From assembly GCF_020907275.1 (NCBI RefSeq), contig NZ_JAJJWI010000001.1, forward strand, positions 238,151 to 302,150: a stretch of DNA of 64,000 nt. Reading direction: 5' to 3'. Origin of the DNA: Pontibacter silvestris. Lineage in GTDB: Bacteria; Bacteroidota; Bacteroidia; Cytophagales; Hymenobacteraceae. Positions 26,687 through 36,275 of this stretch are shown here, one piece after another (position 1 is the stretch's first letter; each line of letters begins with the position of its first letter). The notes beneath the pieces are model-generated. The model saw only the letters and a program-made list of their open reading frames with translations. It was not told the origin of the DNA and ran no database searches. The position numbers and the translations under genes were made by a program.

Positions 26687-28576
26687 TTACAGTGAGTTTA
26701 GAGCCGAATGAATGATGGGTTTATCTTTACTGATGCCATCTCCATATCGGAAATGTTCGTTTACCGTTACAGGTAATTTACCCCGGGCCGGTATGCCGCC
26801 AAAAAGCAGTTTAGCTGCGGCTACCTGTGCATGGTAGTGCGACTGATAGGCAAGTAACAACCCTCTGCTGTTTTCTATGCCTTTGAACTGGTTTAATGTA
26901 TAGGCGTTATCAAATAAGGTGATGATAGCTTTGTTGGAATGAGCCAGCTTGCTTACAAGTGCAGCAGCGTCTTTTGAGTAACCTAAATGATTGCTCGGGC
27001 TAGAGGAGCCAGGACCATACAACGCGACTATCACGACATCGTAGCGCTGGAGTTTACTCCAGAGCTTCCGGGCTTCTTTAGCTTTTGCCTTACGTGAAAT
27101 AACAAAGTCAGTAGTTTGTACTGTTTCTTTCACTTGCCGTTGAAAAAGTGTAGGGCGCCTGGCACCAAAAGATACTGTTGCGACTGACTTACTTTTTTGC
27201 TGTCTAAGAGGCAACATGTTCTTTTTATTACGCAGGAGCGTAAGTGCAGCTTCTGCAAGTGCTGTGTTGGTACTGTCTGCACGTGAAGTTTTTAAATCCT
27301 GGTGCAGGTTCTGCAGATCAATAGGTTTGTAATTATCCAGCCCCAGCCACTGCTTAGCGGCAAGCACTCTTTTACAACGGCGGTCAATTTCTTCCTGCTT
27401 TAGCTCTCCTTTTGCAATGGCTGCTTTTACGGCCTTAATGGCTCTGGGTACGCTATTCAAACGCTCTACTATATCGTTTCCAGCCATCAGGGCACGTGCT
27501 TCTGCCTCACCCGGGGAAAAGAATTTTGTAACACCTTTCATAACCATGGCATCTGTAAAAATGAGTCCCTTAAACTTTAGCTGGTGTTTAAGCAACCCAG
27601 TAACAATGGGTTTGGAGAGGGTAGAAGGGAGGTTTTCTGTTGAGTCTAATTGTGGTATATGCATGTGGGCTACCATAATGCCTCCAACACCGTACTCAAT
27701 TAATTCCTGGAAAGGGTACAACTCAAGAGAGTCCAGACGATGGCGGGAGAATGGGATAACAGGCAGGTCGTAATGTGAATCAATGTCTGTGTCGCCATGT
27801 CCTGGAAAATGTTTTGCTACAGCCATAATACCATTTTCCTGCATGCCTCGCATATAGGCCAGGCTTTTAGCGGTCACATCCAAGCGGTTTTCTCCAAATG
27901 ACCGATAGCTGATAATCGGGTTGTCAGGATTGTTGTTGATGTCTGCTACCGGAGCAAAATTTACATGCATTCCTAACCGCTTAAACTCTGAGGCTACTTC
28001 AGTTCCCATTCTATAAATCAGGCCATTATCTGCGATAGCACCTAGCATTTGCTGGTAAGGGTACTGTATGGTACTGTCAAGGCGCATGCCTACTCCTGTT
28101 TCGGCATCCATAGAAATTAACAAAGGAACTTTAGAAGCAGCTTGGTATTGATTGGTTAAGATAGCCTGCCTCACAGGCCCCCCCTGAAAAAAGATGATGC
28201 CACCCACCTTGTATTTCTTTACCAGGTGCATTACATCTGCCTCATATTTCGGTCCTTTATTCGAAAAAGCTTCAATAACAATCAATTGTGCAATACGCTC
28301 ATCAACTGTAAGTGTATTAAAAACAGAGTCTACCCAGGGAGATGAAGTTTCGAGGGCGCTGATAATGTTAGTCGGACGGGCATAAGGTTCACGGATCATC
28401 TGCTTTAAGGTATCCGTATTGTCTTTATAACTCCTTTGCTGTGCATCAGAACCCTCACAAGACACGAGCAATATTGGTAGAAGCACTACCATTAAATTGT
28501 GCACACGTAGCTTGGCTGTGGGGCCGATGCCAAATAAGGTTATAAGTATGCTATATAAGGAATGCCACTGAGCCAT
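26687..28576 (-). CDS. GH3-family beta-N-acetylhexosaminidase-like lipoprotein
   Basis: 629 residues. The first 28 residues look non-native; an internal ATG (28492) opens a hydrophobic stretch ending LLVSCEGS, a lipobox, so the true start may be there or at a GTG four codons earlier. The GH3 barrel is clear: GGIIFFQGG, SMDAETGVGMRLD, and the hexosaminidase-type loop KHFPGHGDTDIDSHYDLP, with FTDAMVMKG downstream. The second half is the usual GH3 alpha/beta domain. It probably releases N-acetylglucosamine from peptidoglycan or chitin-like substrate at the cell envelope. Many Bacteroidota homologues carry an added serine-hydrolase domain; this one lacks it. Confidence 0.9.
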   Translation of the reverse strand: MAQWHSLYSILITLFGIGPTAKLRVHNLMVVLLPILLVSCEGSDAQQRSYKDNTDTLKQMIREPYARPTNIISALETSSPWVDSVFNTLTVDERIAQLIVIEAFSNKGPKYEADVMHLVKKYKVGGIIFFQGGPVRQAILTNQYQAASKVPLLISMDAETGVGMRLDSTIQYPYQQMLGAIADNGLIYRMGTEVASEFKRLGMHVNFAPVADINNNPDNPIISYRSFGENRLDVTAKSLAYMRGMQENGIMAVAKHFPGHGDTDIDSHYDLPVIPFSRHRLDSLELYPFQELIEYGVGGIMVAHMHIPQLDSTENLPSTLSKPIVTGLLKHQLKFKGLIFTDAMVMKGVTKFFSPGEAEARALMAGNDIVERLNSVPRAIKAVKAAIAKGELKQEEIDRRCKRVLAAKQWLGLDNYKPIDLQNLHQDLKTSRADSTNTALAEAALTLLRNKKNMLPLRQQKSKSVATVSFGARRPTLFQRQVKETVQTTDFVISRKAKAKEARKLWSKLQRYDVVIVALYGPGSSSPSNHLGYSKDAAALVSKLAHSNKAIITLFDNAYTLNQFKGIENSRGLLLAYQSHYHAQVAAAKLLFGGIPARGKLPVTVNEHFRYGDGISKDKPIIHSALNSL

Positions 28577-28673
28577 ATATTCTTTAAGTAATTCAGAGTT
28601 TATACGCTCTTTCTGTTAATGGTGTGTTAGTTTATTAACTCAAGTTGCGATTTATTTGCTATGTTGAAATTGA

Positions 28674-28712
28674 ACCCACCCCTGCTCCCTCCTCGGAGAT
28701 GGCAGGGTGGGT
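28674..28712. repeat. G+C-rich hairpin in divergent promoter region
   Basis: The arms ACCCACCCCTGC and GCAGGGTGGGT pair with one bulged C across a 16-base loop. There is no T run, so it is not an ordinary terminator. The region 28577-28884 otherwise shows no gene and separates GH3 (minus) from rhomboid (plus). It may be a dispersed palindromic (REP-like) element. Confidence 0.55.
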
Positions 28713-28884
28713 AAACTGCATGTTATACTTATCCTGCTTTTGTAAATCGTAACTTAAGTTAATTAGTCACCAGAGGAAAAAAAGCTTTAAAGCTTCTGTG
28801 TTATGAAAGCATACAAAAAAGTTAATTGTTCATTTAATATATAGTTTCATCTTTCATATCAATTGCAGATTCATATTAACGTTC

Positions 28885-29691
28885 ATGCACCTGACACCCT
28901 ACAATAAAAAAAGCGAGTCTTTAGCGGAAGAGAAGAACCATTTTGGATATAGTTTTTTCCCTGGTTTACTGTTTGTAGCCCTGCTCTGGCTAATTGCCCT
29001 GCTTTCTTACCTGACAGATGCTAACCTGGTTTGGCTGGGAGTGCTGCCCAGAAACTTTTATGGCATAGTGGGTGTGTTTTTAGGGCCGCTTATTCATAGT
29101 GGCTTGTTGCACCTGTTGTCCAATACCTTTCCATTGGTGTTGCTTTCTGGCTTTATTCTCTTTCTGCACAGGCGGGTGGCACTGCGGGTAATTGTACTGG
29201 TGTACCTGTTAAGCGGGTTCCTGACCTGGCTTATCGGGCGGCAGGCTTACCACATTGGGGCAAGTGGTGTGGTGTATGGTCTGGCAGGCTATTTACTGTT
29301 TAACGGTTTTATCAGAAGGAACAGAGGAGCCATGGCGGTGTCGTTTGCAGTGCTGTTTTTATACAGTGGACTATTTTACGGACTTTTTCCGAATGATGAA
29401 GGTGTGTCGTGGGAGGGACATATAGCAGGTTTGGTAGCAGGCTTTATAGCTGCTGTTGTTTATGGAGAAACTGGTACAGAGGGGCAACAAATTGAAGCGC
29501 TGGATGAGATAGAGCAACATAGGAGCAGTACCTTAGGTGAACAGTACAGCTACTTTAAGATCAACTATATAATTTCATCAGATAAGGAAGAACAAAAGCA
29601 TTATCACTATAATTTAAATCCAAACGATTACGGGCTCTTTATCCCAACCAATAAAAAAGCTTCAACGTCTACTAAGAAGAAGAAAATATGA
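28885..29691 (+). CDS. Rhomboid-family intramembrane serine protease
   Basis: 268 residues with about six hydrophobic helices. The catalytic dyad is present: S127 in GASGVVYG and H179 in WEGHIAGLVAG. HLLSN (76-80) is the conserved rhomboid element in helix 2. The last 70 residues are a charged cytoplasmic tail ending in lysines. It cleaves transmembrane segments of substrate proteins; substrates unknown. The DedA/TVP38-like gene begins 9 bases after it, so the two are one operon. Confidence 0.92.
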   Translation: MHLTPYNKKSESLAEEKNHFGYSFFPGLLFVALLWLIALLSYLTDANLVWLGVLPRNFYGIVGVFLGPLIHSGLLHLLSNTFPLVLLSGFILFLHRRVALRVIVLVYLLSGFLTWLIGRQAYHIGASGVVYGLAGYLLFNGFIRRNRGAMAVSFAVLFLYSGLFYGLFPNDEGVSWEGHIAGLVAGFIAAVVYGETGTEGQQIEALDEIEQHRSSTLGEQYSYFKINYIISSDKEEQKHYHYNLNPNDYGLFIPTNKKASTSTKKKKI

Positions 29692-29700
29692 AGAAAACCC

Positions 29701-30435
29701 ATGGCCGATAATCATACAGGGAAAGTTCAGCAAGGTGAACAACAGGGGCAGGAAACAAAGGAAAGCAGGTGGCCCCTGATTATAACGGGACTACTTATAG
29801 CAGCACTTATTGCCGCATACTTTTTATTCCCAAGTTTCCAGAACACTATAAAAGAAGGTTGGGAGGTTTTGACTAGTGGCGATGAGCAACGCATTTCGGA
29901 GTGGGTAGGGAAGTTTGGTTTTTGGGGGCCTTTTTTTATTATTTTAGCAATGGTTGCGCAGATGTTCCTGCTGGTCATAAACGTAGTACTGCTAATGCTG
30001 GTGGCTATTATTGCTTATGGCCCTGTTTGGGGAGCTGTTATAGCAGTAAGTGCTGTGCTAGTTGCTTCTACTATAGGGTATTTTATTGGGCGAGGTGTCG
30101 GAGAGGCTGGCGTGCAAAAACTGATAGGCCCAAAGGCAGAGCATAAAGTATCCGACTTTATGAAAGAGTACGGTATATGGGCCATTGTTATTGCACGTGT
30201 TTCTCCTTTTCTCTCTAATGATGCTGTTAGTTTTGTGGCCGGTCTGGCAGGTATGAATTACTGGCGGTTTATTTTGGCGACTCTGTCTGGTATTACTCCT
30301 CTGGCTATTCTGTTGGCATGGCTGGGTGAAAATAATGAGCGACTTAAAACAGGCTTGATATGGGTGTCTGCCGTCAGCCTGGCGATATTTATAGGTTATA
30401 TTGTGTACGATAAGTATATCAAAAATAATGAGTGA
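29701..30435 (+). CDS. TVP38/TMEM64 (VTT/DedA-like) membrane protein
   Basis: 244 residues. Cytoplasmic polar start, then a helix (about 26-44), a periplasmic loop, and the VTT domain: GPFFIILAMVAQ, a helical hairpin with GPVWGAVIAVSAVLVASTIGYFIGR, then RVSPFLSNDAVSFVAGLAGMNYWRF, the characteristic DedA/TVP38 motif. Family members move or scramble lipids, including the undecaprenyl carrier in some bacteria. It follows the rhomboid gene by 9 bases. Confidence 0.9.
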   Translation: MADNHTGKVQQGEQQGQETKESRWPLIITGLLIAALIAAYFLFPSFQNTIKEGWEVLTSGDEQRISEWVGKFGFWGPFFIILAMVAQMFLLVINVVLLMLVAIIAYGPVWGAVIAVSAVLVASTIGYFIGRGVGEAGVQKLIGPKAEHKVSDFMKEYGIWAIVIARVSPFLSNDAVSFVAGLAGMNYWRFILATLSGITPLAILLAWLGENNERLKTGLIWVSAVSLAIFIGYIVYDKYIKNNE

Positions 30436-30493
30436 CTTGCAGAACATAAGAATATTGTGCTAATTAGATATCCTAACACAGTATTTCTACTTT

Positions 30494-33400
30494 ATGAAAA
30501 AGAAAGCTTTACTCTCATTGTTATTGGGAGTTAGTACTTCTGTTGTATGGGGGCAGCAACAGGAAGTATATTTTGCTACCAACCCAACTATTACTCCCGA
30601 TGCAAAAAACATCATTTTTAGTTATGAAGGTGATCTCTGGCAGATTGCTTCCGGTGGTGGAGCAGCAAACCGCCTTACCGGAATGGAAGGCTATGAGTCA
30701 CGGCCACGTATTTCGCCGAATGGTAAATGGGTAGCCTTTACTTCCTCTCAATATGGTAACGAAGATGTGTACGTAATGCCAATGGGAGGTGGTAGTATAA
30801 AGCAGCTTACTTTTCATGAAGGTGCTGACCAGGTAGAATCCTGGAGCTGGGACTCCAAGACGATCTATTTTACCTCTGACCGTGCCAACCGCTTCTCTGC
30901 CTATAAAGTAAACCGCGAAGGAGGTACTCCGCAGCGCATGTTTCAGCACTACTTCCATACGGTACACAATGTGGCTGAGCACCCAAGCAGCGGAGAAATT
31001 TTCTTTGATGAAACATGGGAAAGTAAAACCTTTGCCCAACGTAAAGGCTATAAAGGTGCATATAACCCGGACGTGCAGTCTTATAACCTGAAAACCGGGG
31101 AATATAAGCGTTATACTGATTATGAAGGAAAAGATTTCTGGGTAACCATAGACGGAAAAGGAAAGTTTTATTTTGTTTCTGATGAAGCCAACGGGGAGTA
31201 TAACCTTTATACTTTCAAAGACGGTAAAAAGACGCAGCTGACCAGCTTTGACACATCAGTTAAGTGGCCTTCAGTAAGTGCCAACGGCGAAAAGATAGTG
31301 TTTGAGAAAGATTACCAGCTGTATATTTATGATGTAGCTTCTGGGCAGGCGCAAAAGGTAAAGGCGAATGTTCTTAATAATAATACTTTAGAAAAAGAGA
31401 AAGACTTTAAAACAGCAGGTAACATTAGCCATTTTGATGTATCACCTGATAATAAAAAGCTGGCTTTTGTGTCGAGGGGAGTGCTGTTTGTCTCCGACGC
31501 TAAAGGTGAGTTTGTACGTCAGTTACAGACAAATCCGGCAGAGCGGGTAAGCGAAGTAAAATGGTTGGCCGATAATAAACGCATTATCTACAGCCAGACC
31601 ATTCATGGCTATCTCAACTGGTTTATAATATCAGCCGATGGAAGTACTTCGGCAAAACAGCTGACAGAAGAACTGAAGAACAACCGTAACCTGGTGCTGA
31701 ACAAAGGTAGAAGCCAAGGCGTGTACTATAGCGGTCGGAATCAGGTAAAACTTATTGATCTTACTACTCTTAAAACAAAGACTATTGCCGAAGATGAAAT
31801 CTGGGCTATTCAGAATTCTAATCCTTCATTTTCTCCGGATGGGCAATATGTTATGTATACTGCACACAGAAATTTCGAACAGGATATTTTCATTCATCAT
31901 CTGGCAAGCAACAAAACCTACAATTTAACTAATACGGGTGTTACGGAGTCAGATCCGTTCTGGTCGCCATGCGGGAATTACATTTACTTTACCACTGACC
32001 GTACCAGCCCAAGCTATCCGTATGGTATGAAAGACCCGGATCTTTACCGCTTGGCCCTGAATAAAACAGACAAGCCCTACAGGTCTGATAAGTTTGATGA
32101 ACTATTTAAACCAGAAGAAAAGGCAGACGACAGTAAGGGTAAAGGCAAGAAAGTAAAAACAGAGGAGAAGAAGTCTGAAGCGTCTGTTGTTAAAGTTGAA
32201 TTCGAAGACCTGCAAAACCGTTGGGAGCAAATAGGGGAGAACTTTGGTTCCCAATACAACCCTTACGTGTTGCAGAAAGACGATAAAACTACTGTGCTCT
32301 TTGCTTCGGACCATGGTAATGGCAAGTACAACATCTGGAAACTGATGACAAGCCCTTTTGAGAAGCCTAAAACAGAAAAAATAGAAGGGGCTAGTACGCG
32401 CTCTATAGAACTGGCTAGTGCTGATGGTACTTATTATATGCTGGTCGACGGCAATATAAATACGCTGAATCTAGATGGGAGTAAGGTAGAAAAGATTGAT
32501 ATAGCGCATTCTTTCAGAAAAAATCTGAAAGATGAATTTAACCAGATGTTCTACGAAGTTTGGGCTGGGGTAGAGGAAAACTTTTATGACGATAACTTCC
32601 ACGGTGTTAATTGGAAAAAGAAGAAAGAATCGTATGCTAGGTTGTTGCCATACATTAGTAACCGTACCGATCTTCGTCTGTTGCTCAACGACATGCTGGG
32701 CGAGCTAAACTCCTCACACATGGGCTTCTCTTCAAGCGGATCAGAAGAAAAGCCATATTACAGTTCCCGCACATTGGCTACAGGTCTACTATTCGAAGAA
32801 GGCAGCCCTTACCAAGTAAAGGCTGTCGTACACAGAGGCGCTCTCGATGTAATGGATAAGGATGTAAAGGCCGGTGACATACTTGTGAAAGTCGACGGGC
32901 ATCCGGTGGATAAAGCCATGAACAGGGAATACTACTTTGCGAAGCCTTCGTTGCTGGATGAAACAGAGCTTACTTTTGAGCGGAATGGTAAACCTTTTAC
33001 TGTAAAAGTACATCCGGAGGCTTCCAGCAGCCAAAAAGAGAATCTTTACGACGAATGGGTAGAAGAAAACCAGAAGTATGTAGATAATGCTTCCGGTAAG
33101 AAGATAGCTTATGTACACATGAAAAACATGAGTACCGATGCACTGGAGCAGTTCCTGATCGAAATGACCTCAGAGGGCTATCAGCGGGATGGGTTAATAT
33201 TAGACCTGCGCTATAATACGGGTGGTAATGTACATGACGATGTGTTGCGATTCCTGGCTCAGAAGCCCTACCTGCAGTGGAAGTATCGCGGAGGTACACT
33301 CACCAGCCAGCCTAACTTTACACCAGCTGCCAGCCAAATAGTACTGTTGATGAACGAGCAAACACTTAGCGATGGAGAAATGACGGCTACAGGCTTCAAG

Positions 33401-33661
33401 CAAATGGGGCTGGGTAAAATTGTAGGCACCGATACTTACCGCTGGATTATTTTTACATCTGGCAAGCAATTGGTAGATGGTTCTTATTTCCGTCTTCCGT
33501 CTTGGGGGTGCTATACTTTAGATGGCAGGAACATAGAAAAAGAAGGAGTAATGCCGGATATCTATGTGAAAAATACTTTTAAAGATAGGTTAGAAAATAA
33601 AGACCCGCAGCTGGAGCGTGCTGTGCAGGAGATATTAACAACAGTACAAACAAAAAAGTAA
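30494..33661 (+). CDS. Tricorn-like S41 protease
   Basis: 1055 residues. A signal peptide ends SVVWGQ (about 20). Residues about 25-500 are PD40/WD40-like beta-propeller repeats (FSYEGDLWQI, RPRISPNGKWVAF, SPDGQYVMY), then a low-complexity basic/acidic linker (about 540-565). A helical core and PDZ domain (GDILVKVDGHPVDKAM) precede the S41 catalytic part: DLRYNTGGNVHDDV and the nucleophile serine in NEQTLSDGEMTA. This is the tricorn/tail-specific protease layout of Bacteroidota, exported to the periplasm. It would degrade peptides produced by other proteases. Preceded by 58 bases after the DedA-like gene; it has its own terminator. Confidence 0.93.
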   Translation: MKKKALLSLLLGVSTSVVWGQQQEVYFATNPTITPDAKNIIFSYEGDLWQIASGGGAANRLTGMEGYESRPRISPNGKWVAFTSSQYGNEDVYVMPMGGGSIKQLTFHEGADQVESWSWDSKTIYFTSDRANRFSAYKVNREGGTPQRMFQHYFHTVHNVAEHPSSGEIFFDETWESKTFAQRKGYKGAYNPDVQSYNLKTGEYKRYTDYEGKDFWVTIDGKGKFYFVSDEANGEYNLYTFKDGKKTQLTSFDTSVKWPSVSANGEKIVFEKDYQLYIYDVASGQAQKVKANVLNNNTLEKEKDFKTAGNISHFDVSPDNKKLAFVSRGVLFVSDAKGEFVRQLQTNPAERVSEVKWLADNKRIIYSQTIHGYLNWFIISADGSTSAKQLTEELKNNRNLVLNKGRSQGVYYSGRNQVKLIDLTTLKTKTIAEDEIWAIQNSNPSFSPDGQYVMYTAHRNFEQDIFIHHLASNKTYNLTNTGVTESDPFWSPCGNYIYFTTDRTSPSYPYGMKDPDLYRLALNKTDKPYRSDKFDELFKPEEKADDSKGKGKKVKTEEKKSEASVVKVEFEDLQNRWEQIGENFGSQYNPYVLQKDDKTTVLFASDHGNGKYNIWKLMTSPFEKPKTEKIEGASTRSIELASADGTYYMLVDGNINTLNLDGSKVEKIDIAHSFRKNLKDEFNQMFYEVWAGVEENFYDDNFHGVNWKKKKESYARLLPYISNRTDLRLLLNDMLGELNSSHMGFSSSGSEEKPYYSSRTLATGLLFEEGSPYQVKAVVHRGALDVMDKDVKAGDILVKVDGHPVDKAMNREYYFAKPSLLDETELTFERNGKPFTVKVHPEASSSQKENLYDEWVEENQKYVDNASGKKIAYVHMKNMSTDALEQFLIEMTSEGYQRDGLILDLRYNTGGNVHDDVLRFLAQKPYLQWKYRGGTLTSQPNFTPAASQIVLLMNEQTLSDGEMTATGFKQMGLGKIVGTDTYRWIIFTSGKQLVDGSYFRLPSWGCYTLDGRNIEKEGVMPDIYVKNTFKDRLENKDPQLERAVQEILTTVQTKK

Positions 33662-33673
33662 TTAAATATTAAA

Positions 33674-33720
33674 GCAATAAAAAAGGCTAGCTGAGACATT
33701 CAGCTAGCCTTTTTTATTGC
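33674..33720 (+). terminator. Terminator after tricorn-like protease
   Basis: A 21-base stem with a 5-base loop and a T6 run in the right arm; perfect pairing. Confidence 0.92.
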
Positions 33721-34035
33721 CTTCGTTGTGCAATAGGATGCTTGTTTTGTACCAAATTAATACTGCTCTTTTATTAATGTTTCACGAAAGAAGTTTGACA
33801 TTAAATCCACTTTTTCTGATTCCTTCAGCCTAAAAAGTACGCCTTAAAAGTAGCTATGACTTCAGTAGCTATAACATTAACAATATTGAATTTAATTAAA
33901 AGTATATGGTTGAGATTCAGTAAGAAAAAATAGCCTAAAGATGCCTTAAGGGTACATTGCATAACCATTAAGAATTTAAGACGTTAAAGCGTGTTTGTAA
34001 TTAATGAAATTGATGTTCCACGAAAAGGATTGCTT
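33721..34035. other. Gene-free region upstream of the double-psi barrel gene
   Basis: A+T-rich; no gene seen. It probably holds the promoter of the next gene. An in-frame GTG at 33991 precedes the chosen ATG at 34036. Confidence 0.5.
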
Positions 34036-34554
34036 ATGTTTAGGTACAAATTACTAGCAGTAGTATTCTCCGTATTGGTAGCTCTGGCTGAAGAATTTTC
34101 CCTATTAAAGGCTGAATCCCCCTCTCCTAAAATTGAACAAAGCGAGCTAGACTGGCCAATTAGATTAGCTCACCATTCTATTGAAGAAGACAAAGAAGTA
34201 GTGAAAGAAGATGAGCCGCAGCAGGCCCTAACCGTTTCGGCCTCTGTTTATTACCCGGTTCCTGGCCAGACCGATGGAACACCTTTTATAACAGCAGACG
34301 GTTCTAAAATCAGTAAACGAAATCCGGGTAAACATCGCTGGATAGCTGTTTCAAGAGATTTACACAGCCGGTGGGGGGGTGAAATAGACTATGGAGATTC
34401 TTTATTAGTGACAGGTATATCTGATAAACTGGATGGTCTGTATATTGTCCGGGATGTGATGAACCGACGGATTAAGAATAGAATTGATATATTGGTGGGT
34501 AGCGACGATGACGTAATGGGGTTTTGGAAAAAGGTTAATATTGCTAAGATGTAA
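34036..34554 (+). CDS. RlpA/3D-type double-psi beta-barrel protein, exported
   Basis: 172 residues from the ATG at 34036. A hydrophobic N-terminal signal (about 5-20) precedes an acidic linker. Residues about 75-170 form a double-psi beta-barrel of the 3D/RlpA type: VSASVYYPVPGQTDGTPFITADGS, WIAVSRDL, YGDSLLVTG and GLYIVRDVMNRRIKNRIDIL. Conserved Asp residues in this family act in lytic transglycosylation in some members; here D at TADGS and RDVMN are present. A peptidoglycan-remodelling role is plausible but not shown. Confidence 0.8.
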   Translation: MFRYKLLAVVFSVLVALAEEFSLLKAESPSPKIEQSELDWPIRLAHHSIEEDKEVVKEDEPQQALTVSASVYYPVPGQTDGTPFITADGSKISKRNPGKHRWIAVSRDLHSRWGGEIDYGDSLLVTGISDKLDGLYIVRDVMNRRIKNRIDILVGSDDDVMGFWKKVNIAKM

Positions 34555-34567
34555 TATTATCAGGGCA

Positions 34568-34625
34568 AAAAGAAACAGGGCAGTTTTGTGGTGCAGGGGA
34601 GCACGCAAGGTTGCCCTGTTTCTTT
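34568..34625 (+). terminator. Terminator after double-psi barrel gene
   Basis: Arms of about 14 bases (AAGAAACAGGGCA with complement) around a 28-base loop, ending in TTTCTTTG. Confidence 0.75.
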
Positions 34626-34725
34626 GTCTGTTATGAGTAAGTACAGTACAGACTAGAACAGGTACTACAAAGGCTTTGGCAGTAAAGGTAAAATGAGTAT
34701 TTTAGATATTTAAACTATCAAGACT

Positions 34726-35289
34726 ATGACACGAGAAGAAGCTAAAGCCATATTACAGCAGATGACCACCAGCGAAAGCTTATTACGCCACGCACGAACT
34801 GTGGAGCTGGTAATGGAGGCGTATGCTAACAAGTTTGGCGAAGATGCTGATAAGTGGGCTGTTACTGGCCTGCTGCATGATGCCGATTACCAGGAGTATC
34901 CGGAGCAGCACCCCAACATTATTGTAAATATGATGCGGGAGCGTGGCGAAGAGGAAATTGCACATGCCATATCAGCACATTACACAAAATGGGGTGTTTC
35001 TTATGATACCTTGTTAGACAAAGGGCTGCTTGCCTGCGATGAGTTGACAGGATTTGTGGTGGCCTGTGCACAGGTACGGCCACAGCGGCTGGAGGGCTTG
35101 GAAGCTAAATCAGTGATAAAGAAGCTTAAGCAGAAAAGTTTTGCCGCTTCCGTTGATCGTGAAGAAGTACGTCTTGGTGCCGAACTATTTGGTGTAGAGC
35201 TAAAGGAGCATATTGATTTTATAATTAATGTATTACAGCAATACCAGGAAGAACTACTACTTCAGCCTGAAGCGGGTGCGCAGGCCTAG
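34726..35289 (+). CDS. HD-domain phosphohydrolase
   Basis: 187 residues, soluble. The HD signature is H22 in LLRHARTVE, H51-D52 in LLHDADY, and downstream HAISAHYTKWG and DELTGFVVACAQVRP, the pattern of small HDIG-type hydrolases in Bacteroidota. It should bind one or two metal ions and hydrolyse a phosphoester of unknown identity. The C-terminal tail is glutamate- and glutamine-rich. It converges on the small gene at 35335 with a shared terminator. Confidence 0.88.
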   Translation: MTREEAKAILQQMTTSESLLRHARTVELVMEAYANKFGEDADKWAVTGLLHDADYQEYPEQHPNIIVNMMRERGEEEIAHAISAHYTKWGVSYDTLLDKGLLACDELTGFVVACAQVRPQRLEGLEAKSVIKKLKQKSFAASVDREEVRLGAELFGVELKEHIDFIINVLQQYQEELLLQPEAGAQA

Positions 35290-35294
35290 GCTAT

Positions 35295-35330
35295 AAAGCA
35301 CAGCACCAGTAAGTTTAGGTGCTGTGCTTT
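35295..35330. terminator. Bidirectional terminator
   Basis: A 13-base perfect stem (AAAGCACAGCACC and complement) with a 10-base loop, between converging genes. Confidence 0.85.
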
Positions 35331-35334
35331 ACTT

Positions 35335-35526
35335 TTACAAGCTATAATCTTTCAGTATCTCTAGCCCTTCTTTATCATTTTCGGCCTCTACTATCTCGTC
35401 TATTACCGATTGAATTTCCTGTTCTGTCCAGTTTTCTTTTTCTGCTGCTTTTACAAATATATCCAGTGCGGCAAAGCGTGAGGCTTGTGCAGGCAGCGTG
35501 ACCTTTACTTTTTTTCTGATTTGCAT
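35335..35526 (-). CDS. Small 63-aa protein of unknown function
   Basis: From the ATG at 35526 ([12 protein letters not shown]) the protein has 63 residues; a longer frame starting 20 codons earlier adds an unlikely hydrophobic lead. It has a basic start and an acidic helical end ([25 protein letters not shown]). No family recognised. Its end abuts the shared terminator, which supports a real gene. Confidence 0.65.
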   Translation of the reverse strand: MQIRKKVKVTLPAQASRFAALDIFVKAAEKENWTEQEIQSVIDEIVEAENDKEGLEILKDYSL

Positions 35527-35692
35527 ACCATTATGATTTACAAGGCAAAAATACAAAGCTCGGGCAGTAGCACCTATTAACAGCACTGGTTTTATTGCAT
35601 CAGGCTTTCTGTTAATGCTGCCAGGCTAACGGTGTAGGCACAAATAACATAATCTTCTAAGCTATGGAATAACAGTTAGTAAGCAGAATAAC

Positions 35693-35717
35693 AAAAAAGC
35701 ATGGCCTTAACCATGCT
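35693..35717 (-). terminator. Minus-strand terminator
   Basis: AGCATGG/CCATGCT stem with a 5-base loop, followed on the minus strand by TTTTTTG. It ends the gene at 35727-36164. Confidence 0.85.
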
Positions 35718-35726
35718 TCTACTGAT

Positions 35727-36164
35727 TTAATATTCCTGATAAGCTGAGCTCTGTTGCCTGGCTGCAGGATTACTTCGGGCCTCACGAGGCACACCCATTT
35801 TTTCTTCACGCCGGCTCTGGTATTGGGTAAACTGCTGTGGTGTTAGTATATCTTTTAACTGAGACAGGCGTGTATAATTTATAATATCCATCTGTTGCAC
35901 TATTTTAGCTGGGTCAGCTTTGTACTTCTTCTGCGCGTCTTCAGCTGATTGCATACTACTCAGGTTTACAGCTCCTACTTTGGCTGTTTGCTCAGGAGTA
36001 AGGCGTAAATTTTTAGCCATACCAACTGTAATTTCTTTTGCTCTTTGCTCCAGAGTCTTTTCTGCCGGGGCAGTTGTCTGTAAGCCTTGCTGTATCTTTG
36101 GTGCCTGTGCAAAAGTAGCTGTAGTGGCTAAAGCAAAAAATATAGCTACGGTTATCTTCTTCAT
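35727..36164 (-). CDS. Secreted Spy/CpxP-like or DUF4168-like helical protein
   Basis: 145 residues from the ATG at 36164, which gives a signal peptide (MKKITVAIFF to TFAQ). The longer frame begins 12 codons earlier without support. The mature protein is helical: RAKEITVGMAKNLRLTPEQTAKVGAVN, then INYTRLSQLKDILTPQQFTQYQ, resembling LTxxQ-motif periplasmic proteins of the Spy/CpxP kind. It ends in a polar Gln/Ser tail. A periplasmic envelope-stress or chaperone role is possible. Confidence 0.75.
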   Translation of the reverse strand: MKKITVAIFFALATTATFAQAPKIQQGLQTTAPAEKTLEQRAKEITVGMAKNLRLTPEQTAKVGAVNLSSMQSAEDAQKKYKADPAKIVQQMDIINYTRLSQLKDILTPQQFTQYQSRREEKMGVPREARSNPAARQQSSAYQEY

Positions 36165-36275
36165 GTTTAAGAAATTGTTTCCTTCTCTGTTTAGGTGCAA
36201 GTTTTGTACCCAAAGCCTATTTCAATCTGATTGTTTTACAAACAATGTCGCTGTGGGTATAGTTCTTTAATTAAA

